Source of the DNA: Rhodoferax sp. OV413
Lineage (GTDB): Bacteria > Pseudomonadota > Gammaproteobacteria > Pseudomonadales > Pseudohongiellaceae
NCBI GenBank assembly: GCA_943330915.2
Contig: CALQJO020000009.1
Location: 1 to 61,785, forward strand
DNA: 61,785 bases
Reading direction: 5' to 3'
Shown here: positions 54,584-61,785 of the stretch, piece by piece
Position numbering within the stretch: position 1 is the first letter of the stretch
Layout of the letters: each line of letters starts with the position of its first letter
The notes under the pieces: generated by a model
The model's database searches: none
What the model was told of the DNA's origin: nothing
What the model saw: the letters and a program-made list of their open reading frames with translations, nothing else
Position numbers and translations under genes: made by a program

Positions 54584-56569
54584 AACCTGCGCAGGACTGT
54601 GACGTCGACGACTGGCAAGGATGCCAAGCAGGCTCAGGGTAAAGCCCGAGACAAACAACAGCAGATCACCCACAGGAATACCAATCGAATCAAGACCCGG
54701 CAAAGCAACCAGAATGCCACCCACCACAATCAGTGCGCGGCCGATGGCTGCCAGCAATCCCGGCCTGTCAAGCATGCCCAACAACGGCATATAGGCTTGA
54801 AGCCCCCCGGCAATAAGCGTTATTCCCAGCACCACTATTGATGTTGTCAGCAGTATTTGCGCGACGGATCCCTGCATGATCAACGCGGGCTCAAGAACAA
54901 AAAAGAACGGGATGAAGTAAATCACACTGCCTAATTGCATGGCTTTGAAGCCGGTTTTCAGCGCAGAGGCGCCGGCAATACTGGCGGCCGCAAATGCACC
55001 CAGCGCCACTGGCGGCGTTATAAATGACAACATGCCCCAGTACAGGATAAACAAATGCACACTCATCGGGTCCAGTCCACCCTGCACCAGTGCGGGTGCC
55101 AGCACGATCGCCAGAAAAATGTAGGCGGCAGTGACGGTCATACCAATACCCAGAATAAAACTGGTAAACGCCCCCATCAGTAGCAACATCAGGACGGAGT
55201 CACCGGCGATAAACAACAGGTCATTGACTAGTGTCCCGGATAATCCGGTGACTGAGAGAGCACCCACAATTAAACCGACACCCGCCATAATCGCCAGCAA
55301 TTCAACCAGCAACTTGCCGCATGCCACCAAAAAATCACCGGTCTGACTCAAATTCCAGCGATTTTTAGGTGATAACTGGTTCAGTACCAACAGTATGCCC
55401 GTGGCATAAAACGGTGCTACGGCCTCGCGCTGTAAAAACACCAGCAGAAAAATCAATACTACAAACGAGGCCATATAGAACCAGCCCTCGCGAATGGTAT
55501 CGCTTAACCGGGGTAGTTCTTCGCGCGGCGTCCCTTGCAGACCATTTCGAGCCGCATAGGCATCAATCTGCACAAACAGACCAAAGAAATACAACAATGC
55601 AGGAATAGTGGCTGCAATCGCCACATCTGAATACGGCACATTCAGAAAGGTCGCCATGACAAACGCGGTTGATCCCATGATGGGCGGCAACAACACACCT
55701 CCCGTTGACGCACACGCCTCCACACCGGCCGCGTATTCACGGGAAAACCCGGTCTTTCTCATCGCAGGAATTGTTAACGGACCGGTCGACAGCACGTTGG
55801 TGATCACACTGCCACTCATTGATCCCATCAAACCACTGGACACAATAGCCACTTTTGCGGATCCGCCGCGCACATGACCAAAGCCGGCAAACGCGAGGTT
55901 GATAAAAAAGCGCCCGCCTCCTGTGTGCTGAAGAGCAACTCCAAAGATAAGAAAACCTATCACCAACTGAGCAAACGCACGGAATGGCAACCCGAGGATG
56001 CTCTCGATACTCATGACATGATAAGAAGCCGTTTCAGCTGCCGTCGAGGCCATACCCGAGATCGGGCCAGGCATTTGATCCGCAAAAATCGGATAAATCG
56101 AAAATAGCAGTACCATCCAGAATAGCGTTGCACCACCGCAGCGGCGAATAGCTTCCAAGGCAAGCGCCCACAACAGATAGCTCATCATCACCGCAGTATC
56201 GGGTGCAGAAAACTCCCAACCATAATCCAGCATGGTTTCAGAGTTAACAAAAAAGTACATGCAGACACAGAAGGTTGCGAGGCCAAGGACAATGTCATAC
56301 CAGTAGCGGGTGGCATTTTTAAAAGGCGGATAAATCAGAAAACTGAACGGCAGTAGCAAGGCCAAAAGCGCATAGTAATAGTGGTTCTGTACGGTTATGA
56401 CAAACTCCATCAGCGGCCGTTCAGAGAACAGTCGCAACGAGTCCATGGCCAGAAAAACGCTCAATACGGCAGCGATAGCGACCAGCCATCGCAGCGGCAC
56501 AGGCATACTTGCAGAAGATCTTACCGGACGAGACACGGCCACATTATTCTCAGTATGGATATCACTCAC
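54569..56569 (-). CDS. TRAP transporter fused permease (DctQ-DctM), TAXI type
   Basis: This inner-membrane importer of 666 residues fuses the small four-helix DctQ-like part (about residues 25-165) and the large DctM permease (about 170-620). DctM signatures include FGHVRGGSAKVAIVSSGLMGSM-like GHVRGGSAKVAIVSSG, GSVITNVLSTGPLTIPAMR, STGGVLLPPIMGSTAFVMA and FITPPVALGAFAAASIAGA. It takes up a substrate captured by the TAXI binding protein, driven by an ion gradient. The start GTG 56569 overlaps the TAXI gene stop (GTGA). Its 3' end overlaps the convergent DUF6351 gene. Confidence 0.94.
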   Translation of the reverse strand: MSDIHTENNVAVSRPVRSSASMPVPLRWLVAIAAVLSVFLAMDSLRLFSERPLMEFVITVQNHYYYALLALLLPFSFLIYPPFKNATRYWYDIVLGLATFCVCMYFFVNSETMLDYGWEFSAPDTAVMMSYLLWALALEAIRRCGGATLFWMVLLFSIYPIFADQMPGPISGMASTAAETASYHVMSIESILGLPFRAFAQLVIGFLIFGVALQHTGGGRFFINLAFAGFGHVRGGSAKVAIVSSGLMGSMSGSVITNVLSTGPLTIPAMRKTGFSREYAAGVEACASTGGVLLPPIMGSTAFVMATFLNVPYSDVAIAATIPALLYFFGLFVQIDAYAARNGLQGTPREELPRLSDTIREGWFYMASFVVLIFLLVFLQREAVAPFYATGILLVLNQLSPKNRWNLSQTGDFLVACGKLLVELLAIMAGVGLIVGALSVTGLSGTLVNDLLFIAGDSVLMLLLMGAFTSFILGIGMTVTAAYIFLAIVLAPALVQGGLDPMSVHLFILYWGMLSFITPPVALGAFAAASIAGASALKTGFKAMQLGSVIYFIPFFFVLEPALIMQGSVAQILLTTSIVVLGITLIAGGLQAYMPLLGMLDRPGLLAAIGRALIVVGGILVALPGLDSIGIPVGDLLLFVSGFTLSLLGILASRRRHSPAQVSGSV

Positions 56570-57795
56570 GGCTCAGTTGTTTCCCATATCGGTTCAAATC
56601 CAGCGGCGCGCAGGCGCTCTGCACGAAGCTGATGCCAGGCAGCCAGAAACTCCTGCTGATCGCCAATGCGTTGGCCGGTAACGTCGGCCCAGGCCCCTGC
56701 CAGTACTTCCTGCCGCCGAACCAATTCGACATTATGGGCCTCGTAGGCATCCGTCCACACGCCGATTTCTTTCCAGTAGCGGACTGCGCCTTCGTGATAC
56801 GGCACGACCCAATCAAACACCTGGAACTCCAGTGCCCAACCAATTGCCCCCGGGTCAGCATCTTTGTAGGTGTCGTAATTCTCATGCATCACTCGTGTCA
56901 GCCAGTACACGGTGTTTTCATCCTGATCTGCCTGCGTTATCAGTATCGGGTAAGGGTATGTGCCAGCTTCCTGAGGATTTTCGTCACTGATACCCGCGCC
57001 GCGCGTGGCGTTATACTTGGTGAAGTAAGGAGCTACACTTAGCAATCGCTCCCAACAGCCTTCATCATCGTGAGGTGCAGGTAACCACGCAATACCACGC
57101 GGTGATGCCTCAAGACGGCGGGTTGGTCCTGACACCGTGGTGCCAAAAGCGACATCAACATCACCGTTGATAATTCCTTCCCAAGAAGCGTCATATCCCG
57201 GGAAATCGACCCGCACAACATCATCCCAGGTCAATCCACCACAGGCCAGATAGGCTTCCATTGAGATATTCAGGGCGGGCGCTGCACGTACAAACGGCAC
57301 GCGCCGGCCACGTAACTCCGCAAAGCTGGAAACGCCAATATCAGCGGCGACGGCCACCGCCTGATTACTCAGCCCGCTGGAACTCATCACCATTCTTAAT
57401 GGCTGGGGGCCCCACTCCGGATCAGCAAACTGGTATACACCTTCCTGGGCAAAATAGGTGGCCACGCCATTAGCAGAAAACTGCACCCGCCCGGTTTTCA
57501 GCGGCAAAAGCCTTGAAACATCATTCTGACCGGGGATGACCCGGAGTGTGACGTCATATTTTTCGCGCAACATGGCGCCGATGGCAACGGACTGGTTATA
57601 ACCTGTTGTTCCAAGATTGTACGCCGTCCATGCCATTTGTTCGGGCAATTGCGGCTCTGAGCTCTGCGCATAAACCGTGCTGCTGGCGCCTGTGATTGAA
57701 ATTCCCAGTAGGGCTGTGCCCAGGCTTTTAAACAGCCCTGGAACAAATGAGTAAGGTATTGCGCCTCGCAAGGCGCTCAAGTGCTTGAGTTGCAT
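56566..57795 (-). CDS. TAXI-family TRAP transporter solute-binding protein
   Basis: This periplasmic binding protein of 409 residues has a signal peptide (LGTALLGISITGASSTVYAQ). The TAXI fold is shown by MAWTAYNLGTTGYNQSVAIG, LRVIPGQNDVSRLLPLKTGRVQFSA and DVDVAFGTTVSGPTRRL. Related TAXI proteins bind glutamate and other acids, but the family ligand range is poorly known. The frame is open to 57897, but ATG 57795 has GGGAG seven bases upstream and gives a normal signal peptide. It is the first gene of the transporter operon. Confidence 0.92.
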   Translation of the reverse strand: MQLKHLSALRGAIPYSFVPGLFKSLGTALLGISITGASSTVYAQSSEPQLPEQMAWTAYNLGTTGYNQSVAIGAMLREKYDVTLRVIPGQNDVSRLLPLKTGRVQFSANGVATYFAQEGVYQFADPEWGPQPLRMVMSSSGLSNQAVAVAADIGVSSFAELRGRRVPFVRAAPALNISMEAYLACGGLTWDDVVRVDFPGYDASWEGIINGDVDVAFGTTVSGPTRRLEASPRGIAWLPAPHDDEGCWERLLSVAPYFTKYNATRGAGISDENPQEAGTYPYPILITQADQDENTVYWLTRVMHENYDTYKDADPGAIGWALEFQVFDWVVPYHEGAVRYWKEIGVWTDAYEAHNVELVRRQEVLAGAWADVTGQRIGDQQEFLAAWHQLRAERLRAAGFEPIWETTEP

Positions 57796-57927
57796 TATTA
57801 TTCTCCCGAATGGGCATGTTGCGAAGTGGGCAAAGATTAACAGGGACAGTAACACAGTGGAAGAAATATGCGATACTTCGCCGCGAAGACGTGGCAACCA
57901 GTCACAAAGGATTATTTTCGGAGAATT

Positions 57928-58191
57928 ATGGCAAAGCTGACAATCAACAGCCTGCTGCGAGAAGCAGTGTCTGTTAGCGGAAAAAATCTTCCGTCCGGCA
58001 AATGGATGGAAGTCGAGGCCAACTCGGTAGTGGCCCTGATCAGGGCGCTCGAGAAACTGTATCCGGGGTGCGGCCCGACCTTAACAACGTCATCGGTTGC
58101 TATAGACGGCGACATCTACAGTGATGCGCTGACGGAACCTTTGGATGAACTCAGCGAAGTTGTGTTTATTCCATCGATTGAGGGCGGTTAA
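57928..58191 (+). CDS. MoaD/ThiS-like beta-grasp sulfur carrier
   Basis: This small protein of 87 residues has a ubiquitin-like pattern (MAKLTINSLLREAVSV, VEANSVVALIRALEKLYPG, LDELSEVVFIPSIEGG) and ends in the di-Gly tail that is adenylated and thiocarboxylated in MoaD, ThiS and related carriers. The family is clear; the partner is not, since no moaE, moeB or thiF is in the window. Position beside a molybdenum hydroxylase suggests a Mo-related role (inference). GGAG four bases upstream supports ATG 57928 over the frame start at 57868. The Gly-Gly codons lie inside a terminator palindrome. Confidence 0.82.
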   Translation: MAKLTINSLLREAVSVSGKNLPSGKWMEVEANSVVALIRALEKLYPGCGPTLTTSSVAIDGDIYSDALTEPLDELSEVVFIPSIEGG

Positions 58192-58205
58192 CCGCCCTCT
58201 CTCTT
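58180..58205 (+). terminator. Terminator palindrome at the end of the MoaD-like gene
   Basis: GAGGGCGGTT (58180-58189) and AACCGCCCTC (58190-58199) are perfectly complementary; the practical stem is 8 bp with a TTAA loop, followed by TCTCTTAT. It contains the codons for the terminal Gly-Gly and the stop, and lies 22 nt before the convergent lipoprotein stop. Confidence 0.65.
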
Positions 58206-58226
58206 ATAGCTTGTTGCGTACGACTT

Positions 58227-58598
58227 TTACTGACGTACACCACTGACAGCGATCGGTCCGAAATCAGTATTAAACTGACCAGCCAGCTGGTCGCCTGTCA
58301 CCGTGCCATTAAACGCCAGCGTGATGCTCTGACCCTGTGCATCGATTGTTGTGCTGAACTGCACTGCTTCACCATCTACTGTGATCCCGGTAAGCGCAGC
58401 AGAACCCAACTCAGTTGAACTCATCTCCCCGGTCATGTCAGGGTTGATGTTCAGATTGCCAGCCATGGAGCCAACCGGTGTATCAATGGTAATTGCCCAG
58501 CCGCCGACCAGCGGGTGAGGAGCGGAAGTGCCAGCACATGCTGCCAGCAGAATCGCTACAGCAAATCCCATCACCAATGATCCAAATCTTGTCTTCAT
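58227..58598 (-). CDS. Small lipoprotein, lipocalin-like
   Basis: This 123-residue protein has a type II signal (GFAVAILLAACAGT, lipidated Cys at about residue 21). The mature part is made of short beta strands (HPLVGGWAITIDTPVGSMAG, TLAFNGTVTGDQLAGQFNTD), a pattern of small beta-barrels that sense or bind ligands. I do not recognise a named family. AAGGGGA seven bases upstream supports ATG 58598. It is divergent from the isoquinoline oxidoreductase-type operon and convergent with the MoaD-like gene. Confidence 0.78.
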   Translation of the reverse strand: MKTRFGSLVMGFAVAILLAACAGTSAPHPLVGGWAITIDTPVGSMAGNLNINPDMTGEMSSTELGSAALTGITVDGEAVQFSTTIDAQGQSITLAFNGTVTGDQLAGQFNTDFGPIAVSGVRQ

Positions 58599-58956
58599 TG
58601 CGAAATCCCCTTAAAAGATTTTTTGGTATTCAAATGTTATTCAGAACTTTAAATTGTCACGACACAGCACGTGTCCGCACAGGAACCAAGGCAAATGCCG
58701 TTTCGTTTAACACTGCATTGTTAAATTCCTGGAAAACCACTCGCTTAAAATGCAGCGGGTACTGTGATATTGAAACAACATTGGGTCAACGCATTTTCGG
58801 CAGTTGCACCAAAAATAGTGACCAATGGCCTATCAGTTTTCGGCAAAGCATCTATGTCTGCATTTAATGCTGTGCTACAAAGACGACAGCGCAAATCCAG
58901 ACCACCTGCACAGTGCCAACAGCTTTATTAAAACTCTAGCCGACAAGAGGCGTACT
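58599..58956. other. Divergent intergenic region between lipoprotein and IorA-like gene
   Basis: These 358 nt separate two divergent starts. Part of the stretch is open in frame with the downstream iorA-like gene from 58825, but the encoded residues do not match the family. The region is AT-richer than its neighbours and should hold both promoters; I see no convincing -35/-10 pair, operator palindrome or riboswitch. Confidence 0.5.
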
Positions 58957-59448
58957 ATGATCGAACTTGAAATCAACGGAGAGACGAGGCAACTCGATAT
59001 TGAACCGGAGATGCCCTTACTGTGGGCATTACGTAATGAATTGGGCCTGGTTGGCACCAAGTTCGGATGCGGAATCGCGGCCTGCGGGGCATGCACGGTG
59101 CATGTGAATGGACAGGCGGTGCGCAGCTGTGTAACGCCGGTGAGCGCTGTGCAGAATACGCAAATCACAACAATAGAAGGACTCTCGGCCGGTGGTCTTA
59201 CACCGGTACAAAAAGCGTGGATTGCCCACCAGATCCCACAATGCGGTTATTGCCAGTCCGGCATGATCATGGCAGTGAGCGCGTTGCTGGACAGCAATCC
59301 GAACCCCGACGAGCAGGCGGTTGCAAGCAGCATCAGCAATGTGTGCCGCTGTGGAACATATCCGCGCATCAGCAAAGCCATCGCAGAACTGATCGCAACC
59401 CGTCCAGCAACCCCCTTTGTCGACGCCACAGTGGAGACTAACGTATGA
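58957..59448 (+). CDS. 2Fe-2S subunit of isoquinoline 1-oxidoreductase-type enzyme (IorA-like)
   Basis: This 163-residue subunit carries two 2Fe-2S domains: ferredoxin-like with [18 protein letters not shown] and helical with QCGYCQSGM and CRCGTYPRI. Together with the next protein it forms a two-subunit molybdenum hydroxylase that lacks a flavin subunit and usually passes electrons to a cytochrome c. ATG 58957 ([13 protein letters not shown]) has AAGAGG six bases upstream and is the family start; the frame is open to 58825 without support. The stop overlaps the next ATG (ATGA). Confidence 0.93.
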   Translation: MIELEINGETRQLDIEPEMPLLWALRNELGLVGTKFGCGIAACGACTVHVNGQAVRSCVTPVSAVQNTQITTIEGLSAGGLTPVQKAWIAHQIPQCGYCQSGMIMAVSALLDSNPNPDEQAVASSISNVCRCGTYPRISKAIAELIATRPATPFVDATVETNV

Positions 59449-61682
59449 GCATATCACGCAGACGTTTTTTATTAGGCGCGGCGGTCGCAGGCGGCGGATT
59501 GCTTCTCGGTTATGCCAGCACACGCCCCAGCCGACAGAGCATTGCCAATCGCGATTACGCTGAGCAAGGCCAGACGTTCCTGACCACTTGGCTGCGCATT
59601 GATCCTGACAACATCGTTACCGTCATCGTGCCACATTCAGAAATGGGCCAGGGTGTTTTAACCTCACTGCCAATGATGGCTGCTGATGAGCTTGATGCCG
59701 ATTGGGCGAACGTGCGTGTTGAGCAGGCACCAGCTACGGACCTCTATGCCAACGGTGTTCTTGTCAAAGGCTTTGCCGCATCACTGGGCTTTACCGCCCC
59801 GGCTTTTCTGAACCGAACCATGGATTTTGTCACCTTAAAAGCGGCAGAAATTCTCAATATGCAAATCACCGGCGGCAGCAGTTCAGTGCGATTTACCGGT
59901 GAATTGGGTATGCGCGCAGCAGGTGCCGCTGCCCGGGAAATGCTGGTAAAAGCAGCCGCCGAGCAGTGGGACGTGCCCGCCTCGGAAATTTCGACACGCA
60001 GCAGCCGTGTGTACCATGAGGCCAGCAGTCGAAGCCTGAGTTATGGAGAGCTGGCTACTGCAGCAGCCCAGTTTGAACCTTCCCGCACACCAGTTCTGAA
60101 ACGCCCGGATCAGTTCACACTGATGGGCACATCAGTCCCGCGCGTGGATATCCCGGCCAAAGTGGACGGCACCGCCATGTTTGGTATTGATGCCATGCCT
60201 GAGGGCATGCTTTACGCAGCCGTCACCACATCACCGGTATTTGGCGGACAATTGCAAAGCGTTGGCAACGTAGATGCTGCTCTGCAACAACGCGGCGTTG
60301 TGCGGATTGTTGAGCTGACTGATGCTGTTGCAGTAGTCGCTGATAACTACTGGCGGGCCAACAAAGCGCTGGCGATGTTGCAGCCAGTGTTCACCAGCAC
60401 TGATGCAGACAACCGCAGCAGCAGCGACATTTTTGCCGACTACGATGCTGCGCTGGATAACGGTGAGCGTAACCAAGATGTGTTGCTGGGTAATTCTGAG
60501 CAGGCATTGGCTAATGCAGCGGAAGTGGTCAGTGCAAACTACCGCGTACCCTTTCTCGCTCACGCAGCCATGGAACCGATGAACTGCACGGTGCTGTTCC
60601 GCGACGGTCGCTGTGACGTCTGGACTGGCACACAAGACAATCTGGGCATACGCGGCCGGGTGGCGTCTGTCGCTGGCCTTGATGAAAACGATGTGATGGT
60701 TCATCCATTTTATCTGGGTGGCGGCTTTGGCCGTCGGCTGCCTATGTCGACCAACACTATCGACCAGGCGACCCTAATTGCCCAGCAGTTTGATGTGCCC
60801 GTACAGACCTTGTGGAGTCGCGAAGAAGACACGCGCCAGGATTATTATCGCCCGGCGGTCAGCAGTCGATTCCGCGCAGGTTTTGACAGCAATGGCACGC
60901 TGGTCGCGTGGGAAAATGCCTATATCGGTCAGAACGAACCTCTGGAAGCGGCACACCTTGCTTACAGCGTCCCCAATCAGAAGATTGATTACGTTGACAG
61001 CCCGACCCATGTGCCCTTTGGTGCATGGCGCAGTGTTGCTCACTCACAGCACACCTTTTTCCTAGAATCATTTACCGACGAGCTAGCGTGGAATCGTCAG
61101 CAGGATCCTCTGCAGTTCAGACTGTCCATGCTGGCTGACAAACCCCGGCACGCACGTGTGCTGCGCGAAGCAGCAACCCGCGCCGGCTGGGGAACACCTG
61201 CGCCAGAAGGCCGCGCGCGTGGAATTGCATTGCAGGAAAGTTTTGGCAGCATCGTCGCTGAAGTAGCAGAGGTTTCACTGACTGCAGAAGGACGTGTGCG
61301 TGTGGAAAAAGTGACCTGTGCCATCGATTGTGGCCGTGTCGTACACCCGGATAATGCCGCATCGCAAGTTGAGAGCGGTATTATCTACGGTCTGACTGCA
61401 GCACTTTACGGTCAGATCAGCATTGAACAAGGGCGCGTCAAGGAAAGTAATTTCCACGACTATGAGATGCTACGTCTTGCCGAATCTCCCGAAATTGAAG
61501 TGGTTCTGCTGGAGTCTGACGGCGCCTCGGTCGGTGGTCTTGGGGAGCCCGCAACGCCGCCAATTTCAGCTGCAGTCAGCAACGCCCTGTATGCGCTGAC
61601 AGGCCAACGAGTGCGAGAACTGCCGTTGAAAAACTATCAGTTTCTTCCAGCACCTGTGGAGCGGGGCGCCATTGATGCTTAA
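59445..61682 (+). CDS. Tat-exported molybdopterin subunit, isoquinoline 1-oxidoreductase beta type (IorB-like)
   Basis: This large catalytic subunit of 745 residues starts with a twin-arginine signal ([17 protein letters not shown]), so the holoenzyme is probably exported folded, with the small subunit hitch-hiking. Mo-cofactor blocks are visible: [31 protein letters not shown] (about residue 425), [13 protein letters not shown] (about 523) and the catalytic Glu loop [10 protein letters not shown] (about 700). The IorB group oxidises N-heterocycles or aldehydes in the periplasm. The substrate is unknown. A strong terminator follows 60 nt after the stop. Confidence 0.93.
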   Translation: MSISRRRFLLGAAVAGGGLLLGYASTRPSRQSIANRDYAEQGQTFLTTWLRIDPDNIVTVIVPHSEMGQGVLTSLPMMAADELDADWANVRVEQAPATDLYANGVLVKGFAASLGFTAPAFLNRTMDFVTLKAAEILNMQITGGSSSVRFTGELGMRAAGAAAREMLVKAAAEQWDVPASEISTRSSRVYHEASSRSLSYGELATAAAQFEPSRTPVLKRPDQFTLMGTSVPRVDIPAKVDGTAMFGIDAMPEGMLYAAVTTSPVFGGQLQSVGNVDAALQQRGVVRIVELTDAVAVVADNYWRANKALAMLQPVFTSTDADNRSSSDIFADYDAALDNGERNQDVLLGNSEQALANAAEVVSANYRVPFLAHAAMEPMNCTVLFRDGRCDVWTGTQDNLGIRGRVASVAGLDENDVMVHPFYLGGGFGRRLPMSTNTIDQATLIAQQFDVPVQTLWSREEDTRQDYYRPAVSSRFRAGFDSNGTLVAWENAYIGQNEPLEAAHLAYSVPNQKIDYVDSPTHVPFGAWRSVAHSQHTFFLESFTDELAWNRQQDPLQFRLSMLADKPRHARVLREAATRAGWGTPAPEGRARGIALQESFGSIVAEVAEVSLTAEGRVRVEKVTCAIDCGRVVHPDNAASQVESGIIYGLTAALYGQISIEQGRVKESNFHDYEMLRLAESPEIEVVLLESDGASVGGLGEPATPPISAAVSNALYALTGQRVRELPLKNYQFLPAPVERGAIDA

Positions 61683-61742
61683 AAAACAGCCGACAGCCCG
61701 ATGTATGTACTGATACTCTGTTCTGACATACACGCAAAAAAA

Positions 61743-61772
61743 ACGGCCAATGATGATTGGCCGTTTTTTTTA
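61743..61772. terminator. Strong bidirectional rho-independent terminator
   Basis: ACGGCCAAT (61743-61751) pairs with ATTGGCCGT (61756-61764) around loop GATG, flanked by an A-run on the left and eight T residues from 61764 on the right. It ends the iorAB-like operon and could also serve a convergent gene beyond the window. Confidence 0.92.
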
Positions 61773-61785
61773 TTTCTAGGAAAAC

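Noticed and set aside
56588-56602. GGTTCAAATCC, resembling a tRNA T-loop
   Set aside because: It lies in the TAXI gene coding sequence and no acceptor or anticodon arms flank it.

Overview
This window looks like chromosomal DNA of a heterotrophic, aerobic gammaproteobacterium of moderately high GC. The best evidence is the minus-strand block nnrDE-tsaE-amiB-mutL-miaA-hfq-hflX-hflK-hflC-hisZ-purA (about 32.2-45.5 kb), whose order is that of Pseudomonas-like and marine gammaproteobacteria. The genus cannot be fixed from sequence alone; the abundance of TonB receptors, secreted lipoproteins, TRAP transport and molybdenum hydroxylases suggests an oligotrophic aquatic lineage (inference). No tRNA, rRNA, insertion sequence, phage gene or CRISPR array was seen.

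Layout. 1-7.1 kb (+): the 3' part of a NosR/NirI-like iron-sulfur membrane protein, then a tripartite export operon (TolC-like lipoprotein, long HlyD/MacA-type adaptor, separate MacB-type ATPase and permease). It ends in a 38-bp perfect palindrome shared with a convergent TonB-dependent receptor that has a polyglycine plug insertion. 9.6-14.7 kb: RhlE-type RNA helicase, DUF3047 protein, glutathione S-transferase and a 637-residue unknown membrane protein. 14.8-17.7 kb: a cobalamin riboswitch ahead of a BtuB-like receptor, then a CYTH protein. 17.8-21.3 kb: a beta-helix lipoprotein paired with a diheme cytochrome lipoprotein, and a convergent secreted protein of an uncharacterised family. 21.5-29.1 kb: fatty acid beta-oxidation (FadE; FadJ/FadI-like pair) around a PhoA-superfamily alkaline phosphatase. 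29.3-32.1 kb: secreted alpha/beta hydrolase and an NhaP2-type antiporter. 32.2-45.9 kb: the housekeeping block, headed by a MarR regulator.

46-61.7 kb is the accessory part. It holds a cytoplasmic three-subunit molybdenum hydroxylase (FAD, 2Fe-2S and Mo subunits), SixA with a ChaN-like lipid- or haem-associated protein, a DUF4159 protein, a large DUF6351 lipoprotein, a TAXI-type TRAP importer, a lone MoaD/ThiS-like beta-grasp protein, a small lipoprotein, and a second molybdenum hydroxylase of the isoquinoline 1-oxidoreductase type whose large subunit carries a Tat signal. Read together, 52.4-61.7 kb could be a module for cleaving, importing and oxidising an unidentified organic compound; this is inference from proximity.

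Many automatic longest-frame starts are too long. Where a Shine-Dalgarno sequence, signal peptide or overlap decided the matter, the start given here is the shorter one.
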